Positions 1 through 7,122 of a DNA stretch of 9,496 bases are shown piece by piece. Source of the stretch: Anaerolineaceae bacterium UBA4799 (GTDB lineage Bacteria; Chloroflexota; Anaerolineae; Anaerolineales; Anaerolineaceae); assembly GCA_002402725.1 (NCBI GenBank), contig DHGL01000020.1, forward strand, positions 33,727 through 43,222, in the 5' to 3' direction. The translations under genes and the position numbers were made by a program. Positions within the stretch are counted from its first letter, which is position 1, and the number at the start of each line of letters is the position of its first letter. The notes under the pieces are model-generated. The model was not told the origin of the DNA. It was given only the letters and a program-made list of their open reading frames with translations, and searched no databases.

Positions 1-1299
1 GTCGTTGTACCAATCCTGGTATTGATACAACCACCAGCCCCAACTGATGACCGTGATGATTAGCCCCCCGATGTACAGCTGGTTTGCCGCAATGGAAGGG
101 AGGAAATTGAAGAGTTTAAGTATCACCAGCACACCCACCGCCAGTACCAGAAGGGCTGGAAGGATGGTTTTACCCAGCAACCGCCACCAGTGCGTGCGGT
201 AAATGACGGCGTTGTTCCGCTCAAGACGCAGTCCAAAAAATCGCGCCGCCAGATCCAGGAAGGAACCGTTGGTGTAAGTGGTTTTTAACCCCGGAGCGTT
301 CTTGCCTGTTGCGGGAATTCGATTTTTGGTAGTTCTACCGTCAAGCCGTTGCTGCAAGGTTTCACGCATTTCATTAAAATCGCTTTGCCGGTTTTGCTGG
401 ACAACATGCCGGCGTTGATACTCCAACAGATCGAAGATGATTTCGGTAACGGGCAGTCGTTTGAAACTGAGCTTGCCGTTGTAGGTTCTCAGGTTGATTG
501 TGCCGAACCCCAGCAGCCTGCCCCACACGGTGGTTTCAAGGCCGGTGGAAAGTATGGCAGAATATGGGGCTTCCTGGCGGCTGTCAAAAAAGCCGGTCAT
601 TTTTTTTTGCACCAGCACCCGGTCAGAAGTGAGGATGAAAAAATCATTGCCCCACTCCAGGGCGGACCACGCGGTCAGTAACACCCCGATAAAGAGTAGG
701 ACGAAGGCGAGCAACATCAACGCAACGGACTTTCCGGCCACCGCCAGTGAAAGCAGACCAGCGAAACCCGCGACTGCGACTCCCCCGATGAGTAACATAC
801 GCAGCGCGAGGAAGAAAAAGTGCCGGCGGCAGACCAGGTTAACTTTTTCACCTTTCTCTAGCCAGGGCAGAAAGAGGCGCGCACGGAACTTGTGGGTCTG
901 GTAGATAAGAGAAAAAGCCTTCTTTAGGACTGGATGAACTTCACGCAGATGGATGAGGTCCTGCTCGTTGACCCGCACCAGTTTTGTTTCGGTCAGGCAG
1001 ACGGCTTCTGAGAGCCGGTAATCGCGACGCGAGAGCACCTCGGCGCCGAAGTAATCACCAGCGCTCAGTGTCTGTTCCGCTTTTCCTCGCCGCGCCATGC
1101 CGCCGCTCAGGCGCACATCACCCGAAACGATCCAGTAGAAATAATCTGGGATATCATCGGAGGAGTATAGCCGGTTGCCGCGTGGGTAGTTTGCTACCTC
1201 AAACCTCGCGGCAGCCTCATTAAGGCTGGTCCCATCCAGCAGCGTGAGAGGGAATAAACCGGATAGTAATGCAACCGTTGCCGACTCGCTTGATTCCAT
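1..1299 (-). CDS. Cyclic-nucleotide-binding, bPH2-domain membrane protein (C-terminus beyond window)
   Basis: The frame is open from ATG 1299 to the window edge, giving 433 residues with no stop, so the 3' end is missing. Residues about 10-130 look like a cyclic-nucleotide-binding domain: the phosphate-cassette region reads GDYFGAEVL (81-89), followed by YRLSEAV (94-100), where R95 aligns with CRP Arg82. The usual cassette Glu directly after FG is Ala86, with Glu shifted one place, so nucleotide binding is uncertain. Two membrane segments follow (about 161-189 and 191-210). Next comes a bacterial PH-like (bPH2, YdbS/DUF304-type) domain at about 213-293, with its typical FILTSDRVLV and GRLLGFGTINLR stretches. 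A charged linker, another helix pair (about 376-395 and 408-425) and a sequence resembling a second bPH2 entry (DWYND) reach the edge, suggesting a duplicated TM-bPH2 unit. I infer a cytoplasmic ligand-sensing membrane protein; its partner is unknown. No Shine-Dalgarno is seen before the ATG. Confidence 0.85.
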   Translation of the reverse strand, partial: MESSESATVALLSGLFPLTLLDGTSLNEAAARFEVANYPRGNRLYSSDDIPDYFYWIVSGDVRLSGGMARRGKAEQTLSAGDYFGAEVLSRRDYRLSEAVCLTETKLVRVNEQDLIHLREVHPVLKKAFSLIYQTHKFRARLFLPWLEKGEKVNLVCRRHFFFLALRMLLIGGVAVAGFAGLLSLAVAGKSVALMLLAFVLLFIGVLLTAWSALEWGNDFFILTSDRVLVQKKMTGFFDSRQEAPYSAILSTGLETTVWGRLLGFGTINLRTYNGKLSFKRLPVTEIIFDLLEYQRRHVVQQNRQSDFNEMRETLQQRLDGRTTKNRIPATGKNAPGLKTTYTNGSFLDLAARFFGLRLERNNAVIYRTHWWRLLGKTILPALLVLAVGVLVILKLFNFLPSIAANQLYIGGLIITVISWGWWLYQYQDWYND

Positions 1300-1305
1300 G
1301 CTATA

Positions 1306-1311
1306 AGTATA
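1306..1311 (-). promoter_or_regulatory. -10-like hexamer, leaderless-type, for the cNMP/bPH2 gene
   Basis: The minus strand reads TATACT and is followed by only 6 nt before ATG 1299. That spacing would put transcription initiation at about the A of the start codon. There is no purine-rich ribosome binding site and no convincing -35 hexamer 16-18 nt upstream. This is suggestive, not proven. Confidence 0.35.
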
Positions 1312-1318
1312 ACCAAAG

Positions 1319-1354
1319 CCCGAAAAAAAGGCGCATTTTATACCCGAAAAAGGG
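1319..1354. repeat. Short direct repeat in the divergent spacer
   Basis: CCCGAAAAA occurs at 1319-1327 and again at 1343-1351, a 24-bp period. The second copy also forms a small dyad, ACCC-GAAAAA-GGGT (1342-1355). It lies between two divergent genes, upstream of both starts, so it could be a regulator site. It could also be chance in an A-rich spacer. Confidence 0.3.
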
Positions 1355-1366
1355 TGTAACAAAGTC

Positions 1367-1375
1367 TGGTAAAAT
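1367..1375 (+). promoter_or_regulatory. Extended -10 promoter for the beta-lactamase-fold gene
   Basis: TG-G-TAAAAT matches the extended -10 pattern TGnTATAAT with one mismatch. No good -35 is visible, which is normal for extended -10 promoters. Initiation is expected near 1382, just inside the in-frame ATG at 1380. This argues that translation starts at ATG 1407 with a leader of about 25 nt. Confidence 0.4.
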
Positions 1376-1406
1376 TCGCATGGCAAGAGCCGATGGTGTA
1401 TCAATC

Positions 1407-2897
1407 ATGAAACGCATTGGGCATTTTTCAATATTTCGCTGGTTATCGCTGGCCTTTATTCTGGCCGCGGTTGTGCTGACCGTGTTTCAACTGGTGGTCT
1501 TCAGCCGCCTACGCTCATCATTCTCCGCGGGAACCAGCATTGCCGGCGTAGACGTTACTGGTTTATCCATGGAACAGGCGGCTTCTCGCGTCACGCAGGC
1601 GTACTCCGTCCCGGTGGAGCTGCGTTATAACAACAATGTCATCCAGGTAAAACCCGCCACATTGGGTTTCACTTTGGACATGACCGCGATGATGACCGCG
1701 GCAGACCAGTTGAGGGTGGCGGAACCATTCTGGACTTCCTTCATTGCTTATCTCTTCAACCTGCAACCCCCGGCCAGCGAGGTGCCACTGCGGGCGGAGA
1801 TTGATGAGGATCAGTTACGTTCATACCTGGTGAATGAGATTGCCAGCCGCTACGATGAGGAAAGCGCCACTTTCAAACCCGTGCCCGGGAGCGTGACATT
1901 TGAAGCCGGTACGCCAGGGAAGAAGCTGGATGTGGACCGTTCCATGCTGCTGGTATCCAAAGCGCTACGCTCGCCTTCGGCACGGATAGTCAACCTGGCG
2001 TTGATTACCGGCAAGATTTCCCGTCCCTCAATGGACAGTTTGCGTATCCTGATGCAGCAAATTGTGGATGTAAACGAATTCGACGGCGAGGTTGAAATTT
2101 ACCTGCAGGACCTGAAGAGCGGTAGCGAAATGCAGCTGGCTTACCGGGATGGCGAATTGCTCACTCCGGATATCGCGTTTTCTGCCGACAGCACCATCAA
2201 GATTGCGGTTATGATTGCCGCGTATCGTGAGATGGCTGAACCCGCTAGCGCTGAAGTGACCCAACTGGTACAGGAAATGATCGCCATGTCGGATAATGTT
2301 TCCACTGATAACCTGATGCGGGAAGTCCTTTCACCAACATTGGGCCCTCTGACTGTAACCAGTACTGTGCGTGAGCTGGGACTGCAAAGCACTTTTTTAG
2401 ATGGCATGTTTTACGTCGGCGCGCCGCTGCTTACAGGCGGCATCACCACACCCGCCAATTCACGGCAGGATGTTTTCACCGATCCTGACCCATACAACCA
2501 GACCACACCCACAGAAATTGGATTGTTATTGGCGGATATCTATCAATGCGCGCAAAACGATGGCGGCAGCCTGGTGGCGGCATTCCCCGGCGAAATTACC
2601 CCCTCGGAATGCCGGTCGATGATTAGTTTTCTCACGCAGAATCGCATTGGCGTGTTAATTGAAGCCGGCCTTCCCGACGGCACTCAAATCGGGCACAAAC
2701 ACGGCTGGGCAATCGATCCGCTGGATGGATTAATGCACACCGTGGGGGATGCCAGCCTTATCTATACCCCCGGTGGTAATTATGTGCTGGTCATCTTCAT
2801 TCATGCCACGAATCAGATTGTGTGGGATAACGCCAACCAGTTATACGCTGACCTATCGAGGGCGGTTTACAATTTTTACAACCTGGCAGCGGAGTGA
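1407..2897 (+). CDS. Membrane-anchored class A beta-lactamase-fold serine hydrolase/PBP-like protein
   Basis: The product has 496 residues from ATG 1407. In-frame ATGs at 1269 and 1380 exist, but the first overlaps the divergent gene and the second precedes the predicted transcript start. A weak GGTG lies 8 nt upstream of 1407. Residues 9-32 form a signal anchor. Residues about 44-160 resemble the YoaR/VanW-type N-terminal module, with the entry motif IAGVDVTGLS (45-54). Residues about 225-490 are a beta-lactamase2-type domain with the nucleophile motif S262-T-I-K265, S295-D-N297 and K431-H-G433 in the place of KTG. No ExxLN omega-loop glutamate is recognisable, so efficient beta-lactam hydrolysis is doubtful; cell-wall binding or modification outside the membrane is more likely. 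The only two cysteines, C381 and C402, could form a disulfide. The gene appears monocistronic, ending at a hairpin terminator. Confidence 0.85.
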   Translation: MKRIGHFSIFRWLSLAFILAAVVLTVFQLVVFSRLRSSFSAGTSIAGVDVTGLSMEQAASRVTQAYSVPVELRYNNNVIQVKPATLGFTLDMTAMMTAADQLRVAEPFWTSFIAYLFNLQPPASEVPLRAEIDEDQLRSYLVNEIASRYDEESATFKPVPGSVTFEAGTPGKKLDVDRSMLLVSKALRSPSARIVNLALITGKISRPSMDSLRILMQQIVDVNEFDGEVEIYLQDLKSGSEMQLAYRDGELLTPDIAFSADSTIKIAVMIAAYREMAEPASAEVTQLVQEMIAMSDNVSTDNLMREVLSPTLGPLTVTSTVRELGLQSTFLDGMFYVGAPLLTGGITTPANSRQDVFTDPDPYNQTTPTEIGLLLADIYQCAQNDGGSLVAAFPGEITPSECRSMISFLTQNRIGVLIEAGLPDGTQIGHKHGWAIDPLDGLMHTVGDASLIYTPGGNYVLVIFIHATNQIVWDNANQLYADLSRAVYNFYNLAAE

Positions 2898-2900
2898 CTT

Positions 2901-2929
2901 TTCTGGTGTGGTGGACATCAGAATTTTTT
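2901..2929 (+). terminator. Rho-independent terminator after the beta-lactamase-fold gene
   Basis: TTCTGGTG (2901-2908) pairs with CATCAGAA (2916-2923) as an 8-bp stem with one G-U pair and a 7-nt loop. Six T residues (2924-2929) follow directly. It begins 4 bp after the TGA at 2895-2897 and upstream of the next promoter. The stem is moderate in strength. Confidence 0.6.
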
Positions 2930-2945
2930 GTGAGATGCGCGTGTC

Positions 2946-2974
2946 TTGCCAGTTGAACTCGAATCAAGTATAGT
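2946..2974 (+). promoter_or_regulatory. Sigma-70-like promoter of the Agl23-type gene
   Basis: TTGCCA (2946-2951) and TATAGT (2969-2974) are separated by the optimal 17 bp. Initiation would fall near 2981, giving a leader of roughly 27 nt to the start at 3008. The site lies just after a terminator, supporting independent transcription of the gene. Confidence 0.6.
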
Positions 2975-2995
2975 GATGCATATTTTTATGATGAC

Positions 2996-3001
2996 AGAGG
3001 G
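2996..3001 (+). promoter_or_regulatory. Ribosome binding site deciding between TTG 3008 and ATG 3014
   Basis: AGAGGG lies 6 nt before TTG 3008 and 12 nt before ATG 3014, favouring the TTG. A weaker AGG at 3004-3006 sits 7 nt before ATG 3014, so the ATG remains possible. The choice changes the protein by only two residues. Confidence 0.45.
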
Positions 3002-3007
3002 TCAGGC

Positions 3008-6000
3008 TTGAACATGGATAGCGCCGTAAACGCGGAAAGCAAACCCGCCTGGTTGGACAGGCTGATTAGCATCTATATACCCAGAATTACCATTGAACAC
3101 ATATTGATCGTACTGCTCATAATCGTGGCAATCGTGTCAAGGTTTTACGATCTCGGACTGCGCGTGATGAGCCACGATGAAGTCAATCATGTGGTGCCCT
3201 CCTACGAGCTGTACCAGGGGCGTGGGTACGCTCACGACCCGGTGACGCATGGTCCGCTGCAGTTTCACCTGGTAGCGGGCTCATATTTTCTCTTTGGTGA
3301 TTCTGATTTTTCCTCGCGCATACCGGCAGCATTGTTCAGCATCGCCACCATCATTTTTGTAATCTTCGCTTTTCGCAGGTATCTGGGCAGGACAGGCGCG
3401 TTGCTGGCGGGGGTGTTCTTCCTGGTATCACCCTACATGCTGTTCTATGGCAGGTACACGCGCAATGAGGCATTTGTGGCGCTTTTTGGAGTGGTGATGT
3501 TGTACGCGGTGCTGCGTTACCTGGAAGAAGGCCGGCACAACCACCTCTATCTTTACACAGTAGCACTGGCGCTCCATTTCACTTCCAAAGAAACTGCGTT
3601 CATCTACACAGCCCAAATCCTTATCTTTCTGGTAGTGCTGTTCATTCGGGATGTGGTGAAGCATGAATGGCCGCAAGGGGGAAGACGCGACACTTTCATT
3701 TTTTCGATGATGACCGGGCTGCTCTTTATCGGCATCGCACTTGGCGCCGCGGTGATGGATGCTGGCAGCAGCACAACCGCACCTGAAGCCGTTGCTGCAC
3801 CGACGATTTATCACACAGTTTTATTGATAAGCCTGGCGCTGGCAGCGCTGGGAATGCTCCTGTCCATTGTGGTCTTAATCTGGTCGCTGGGTTGGCGCGT
3901 GGTCAGGGAGATCCGTTCTTTCGATCTGCTCATCCTTACTGCCACTATGATTCTGCCCCAATTGATTGCTTTTCCCATCAACCTGCTGGGGTGGAACCCG
4001 CTGGATTATTCACAAACAGGGTTGATTCGCACCTCATTATTTCTGTTGGCAGCGGTGGCCATTTCTGTGACACTGGGTATGCTCTGGAAACCGCGCTTGT
4101 GGTTGGTCAATGTGGTTGTTTTCTATGCCATTTTCACCATTTTTTACACAACTTTCTTCACCAACGGGCAGGGATTCTTCACCGGGATGGTGGGGTCACT
4201 GGGTTACTGGTTGAGCCAACAGGGTGTGAACCGCGGTTCGCAGCCCTGGTATTTCTTCGCGTTCCTGCAGGTACCGATGTACGAATACCTGCCGTTGATT
4301 GGCACGCTGATTGCGGTGTTAGTCGGCATTAAACACCGGCTCTTCTCCACCCTGCCTGGCATCGCACCAGCGCGTCAGGCTGAATCGCAAGTAGAGATTC
4401 CTGAGCAACTACCCCTGCCCGAAATGGGAGATGTGACAGTATTGCCAGCGGATAAGCCCGACAAACTGCCGGTGCTGGCGCTGCTGGTATTCTGGGCCGT
4501 GACCAGCCTGGTGGCATACACACTCGCAGGCGAAAAGATGCCCTGGCTTACTGTACATGTGACCCTGCCGTTGCTGCTGAGCGCAGGTTTCGGCTTTGGC
4601 TACCTGGTGGATTCCACGCCTTTCAGACAACTGGCCAATAGAAAGGGTTTACTCACCATCCTTTTACTGCCGGTATTCCTCATCAGTCTTGGTGGGACGA
4701 TCGGTGCGCTGGCGGGAACGCAAAAACCCTTCGCGGGCAAGGAACTGGAGCAGTTGAAAGCGACGAGTACGTTCCTGTTCGCTTTAATTGCTACCCTGGC
4801 ATCCGGCGGGCTGCTGTGGAAACTGTTGCTGCATTGGAGTCAGCAGGCGATTCTCAAGATGCTGACGCTGGTTATGGGCGCAATCCTCCTGGTGCTCACC
4901 GCGCGTTCAGCGTACCAGGCGAGTTTTATCAACTACGATACTGGTAAAGAATTCCTGGTTTATGCCCATGCCGCCAGGGGACCGAAGGATGTGCTGGAAC
5001 AGGTTGAAGAGATCTCCCAGCGCACCACCGGAGGCAAGGACATGCGTGTGGCTTATATCGGTGACGCGCTCTACCCCTACTGGTGGTATTTCCGTGAGTA
5101 TCCCAACAAATCCTGGTTGAAGGACGACCTGACGCGCGACCTGTTGAATTACCCGGTGGTCATCAGCGATGATGAACATTATTCCAAAACCCAGGCTATT
5201 TTGAAAGACAAGTATTTCGAGACTAAATACAAGCGGCTGGTCTGGCCGATGCAGGATTATTTCAACATGACCTGGGAACGTTTCTGGAAAGGTTTCACCA
5301 ATCCTGAAATGCGCCAGGCGATTTTCAACATCTGGTTGAATAAAGATTACACCCTCTACGCATCGCTCACCAACAATACCGGGCTGACGCTGGAAAACTG
5401 GCAGCCTTCGGGGAATATTTATCTCTTTATACAAAAGGACATTGTCGCGCAAATCTGGACGTACGGCGTCTTACCACAGCAGCAGGAAGTGATAGAAACC
5501 GATCCATATGCGGCGAAGTTCATCGCATTAACCCCTGACAGGGTCTTTGGCACCAGCGGGAGCGCTGAAGGGCAATTGACCATGCCACACGGGGTGGCGG
5601 TAGCCGCGGATGGGTCGATCTACGTGGCGGATGCCAACAATCACCGCATTCAGAAATTCAGCGCAGAAGGCGAGTTTCTGTTATCCTGGGGAAGCTATGC
5701 CACAGCGGAAAGTGGAAACGCTCCGGGTGGCACCTTCAACGAACCCTGGGGAATAGCTGTTGGCGCGGATGGCTCGGTGTACGTGGCGGATACCTGGAAT
5801 CACCGCGTTCAAAAATTCACCAGCGATGGCAGATTCATCACTATGTGGGGGGTTCCTGGTCTGGCGGAAGAACCTGACCGCTTCTGGGGTCCGCGCGGCA
5901 TCGCGGTTGACCGCGAAGGGTTGGTGTACGTGACAGACACCGGCAACAACCGGGTAGTGGTCTTTGATGCCAATGGAAATTTCCAGACGCAGTTTGGCAG

Positions 6001-7081
6001 TAACGGCATCAACCCGGGTGAATTCGATGAGCCTGTCGGTATCGCAGTTGATGAGAATGGTCTGGTCTATGTGGCGGATACCTGGAATCAGCGCATCCAA
6101 ATCTTCGAACCGGCAGGTCAGGGCAGTTACAATGTGCTAAGGCTCTGGGATGTGAACGGCTGGTTTGGTCAATCCATCAATAATAAACCTTTCCTGGCAC
6201 TAGATGCTGATACCAATATTTATGTGACTGACCCCGACGCCTTCAGGGTGCTCGAGTTTGACAATGCCGGGAACTACATCCGCAGTTGGGGAGAAGCCAG
6301 TTCGGGTATTGATGGCTTTGGTGTGCCCAGCGGTATCGCAGTGGCTGGTAATGGTCGGGTTTGGGTGAGCGACGCTGAGAACAACCGCACCCTTGGCTTC
6401 ACCCTGCCGGAAATAACAGGCGCGATGGCACCGACTGAACTGGAACCCACTCAAGAATCGAAACTGCCTGAAATTCCGCAAGGGCTGGAATACCAGGTGG
6501 AAAGCGGACTGGTAATCAACCGTATTGAAATCCCGGTTTACCAGCTCAGCGCGGATGGCAAATCCTGGCAGCCTATCATCCCTGCTGATGTCCTTTCCAC
6601 GCTTCCGGACGGTTACACACTGGGTTTGGATATTTCCGGTGTGTGGGAGGTTAAGGATGCAGAAGAGAACCTCTTACTTACCTGGGATGCACTTTTATTA
6701 AAATGGATTCCAGTGGAAGGAGCGGATGGCTACACTGAGCCTGTTGGTTCTACCACCACTGGGACTACTGGAGACACTAGCGGGGTTCCAACTGCGGACG
6801 GCAACTGCCTGTCAATAGTTCCACCCCGACTGGAGGTTGGTAAATTGGCCCGAACCCTCGCCAACCTGAACATGCGCAGTGAACCGCTCATCGCTGATAA
6901 TATTCTTGTGACTACACTGGCGGGTGAAACCTTGAAGATCCTGGGCGGACCGTTTTGCGTCCACCTCGGGGACAGCGCGTATCGCTGGTGGCAGGTGGAA
7001 AATACAGCAGGTGAAAGTGGTTGGTCAGCAGAAAATTTTCTTTACGGTGACCGTTACTTCCTGGAACCCATCCAACAGTGA
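3008..7081 (+). CDS. Agl23-type GT-C glycosyltransferase fused to NHL propeller and SH3-like domain
   Basis: The product has 1357 residues. Residues about 30-640 form a polytopic GT-C/ArnT-like glycosyltransferase with some fifteen hydrophobic segments. The first loop carries H56-D57-E58, the expected catalytic acidic pair, and the family-like HDPVTHGP (76-83). GEKMPWL (about 508-514) is a further block I associate with TIGR03663 (flippase activity-associated Agl23). An extracytoplasmic domain (about 640-825) precedes six NHL repeats (about 859-1131). Then come an unrecognised segment, a Thr/Gly-rich linker (about 1247-1260) and an SH3-like module (about 1278-1357, NMRSEP, WWQVE, GWSAENF). 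By analogy with ArnT it should move sugar from a lipid-linked donor to an acceptor outside the membrane; the propeller and SH3 parts could bind acceptor or wall polymer. Donor and acceptor are unknown. The only two cysteines, C1267 and C1317, lie in or next to the SH3 part. The gene has its own promoter and no operon partner. Confidence 0.88.
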   Translation: MNMDSAVNAESKPAWLDRLISIYIPRITIEHILIVLLIIVAIVSRFYDLGLRVMSHDEVNHVVPSYELYQGRGYAHDPVTHGPLQFHLVAGSYFLFGDSDFSSRIPAALFSIATIIFVIFAFRRYLGRTGALLAGVFFLVSPYMLFYGRYTRNEAFVALFGVVMLYAVLRYLEEGRHNHLYLYTVALALHFTSKETAFIYTAQILIFLVVLFIRDVVKHEWPQGGRRDTFIFSMMTGLLFIGIALGAAVMDAGSSTTAPEAVAAPTIYHTVLLISLALAALGMLLSIVVLIWSLGWRVVREIRSFDLLILTATMILPQLIAFPINLLGWNPLDYSQTGLIRTSLFLLAAVAISVTLGMLWKPRLWLVNVVVFYAIFTIFYTTFFTNGQGFFTGMVGSLGYWLSQQGVNRGSQPWYFFAFLQVPMYEYLPLIGTLIAVLVGIKHRLFSTLPGIAPARQAESQVEIPEQLPLPEMGDVTVLPADKPDKLPVLALLVFWAVTSLVAYTLAGEKMPWLTVHVTLPLLLSAGFGFGYLVDSTPFRQLANRKGLLTILLLPVFLISLGGTIGALAGTQKPFAGKELEQLKATSTFLFALIATLASGGLLWKLLLHWSQQAILKMLTLVMGAILLVLTARSAYQASFINYDTGKEFLVYAHAARGPKDVLEQVEEISQRTTGGKDMRVAYIGDALYPYWWYFREYPNKSWLKDDLTRDLLNYPVVISDDEHYSKTQAILKDKYFETKYKRLVWPMQDYFNMTWERFWKGFTNPEMRQAIFNIWLNKDYTLYASLTNNTGLTLENWQPSGNIYLFIQKDIVAQIWTYGVLPQQQEVIETDPYAAKFIALTPDRVFGTSGSAEGQLTMPHGVAVAADGSIYVADANNHRIQKFSAEGEFLLSWGSYATAESGNAPGGTFNEPWGIAVGADGSVYVADTWNHRVQKFTSDGRFITMWGVPGLAEEPDRFWGPRGIAVDREGLVYVTDTGNNRVVVFDANGNFQTQFGSNGINPGEFDEPVGIAVDENGLVYVADTWNQRIQIFEPAGQGSYNVLRLWDVNGWFGQSINNKPFLALDADTNIYVTDPDAFRVLEFDNAGNYIRSWGEASSGIDGFGVPSGIAVAGNGRVWVSDAENNRTLGFTLPEITGAMAPTELEPTQESKLPEIPQGLEYQVESGLVINRIEIPVYQLSADGKSWQPIIPADVLSTLPDGYTLGLDISGVWEVKDAEENLLLTWDALLLKWIPVEGADGYTEPVGSTTTGTTGDTSGVPTADGNCLSIVPPRLEVGKLARTLANLNMRSEPLIADNILVTTLAGETLKILGGPFCVHLGDSAYRWWQVENTAGESGWSAENFLYGDRYFLEPIQQ
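5582..6400 (+). repeat. Six tandem NHL repeats encoded within the Agl23-type gene
   Basis: Repeat cores begin at 5582, 5741, 5888, 6029, 6182 and 6323. Each is 26 codons long with the pattern P.GIAV...G.VYV.D..N.R...F, at periods of 53, 49, 47, 51 and 47 codons. The fifth copy is the most diverged: it lacks the GIAV glycine and has DAFR for the N.R element. Six blades suit a closed NHL beta-propeller. Repeats 2 and 4 share an exact 20-nt stretch (5783-5802 and 6071-6090), 288 bp apart. Confidence 0.85.
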
Positions 7082-7122
7082 TTCCAGTCTTCGATTCACA
7101 AAGGTCAAGTTGCACCGTAAAA

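Noticed and set aside
349..904. Two plus-strand open frames of 110 and 136 codons
   Set aside because: They are antisense to the continuous minus-strand frame encoding the cNMP/bPH2 protein, which has clear domain content.
1269..1406. Upstream in-frame start at 1269 for the beta-lactamase-fold gene
   Set aside because: It would overlap the divergent gene's first codons and add a low-complexity basic stretch before an otherwise normal signal anchor. It also lies upstream of the predicted promoter.
1407..2897. Acquired beta-lactamase resistance gene
   Set aside because: There is no ExxLN loop, a long membrane-anchored N-terminal module is present, and there are no mobile elements around it. 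A housekeeping wall-related role fits better.
4907..5452. A 181-codon minus-strand open frame opposite the glycosyltransferase gene
   Set aside because: It lies wholly within a well-supported plus-strand gene, its translation resembles no family, and it is explained as a shadow of the codon use of the real gene.
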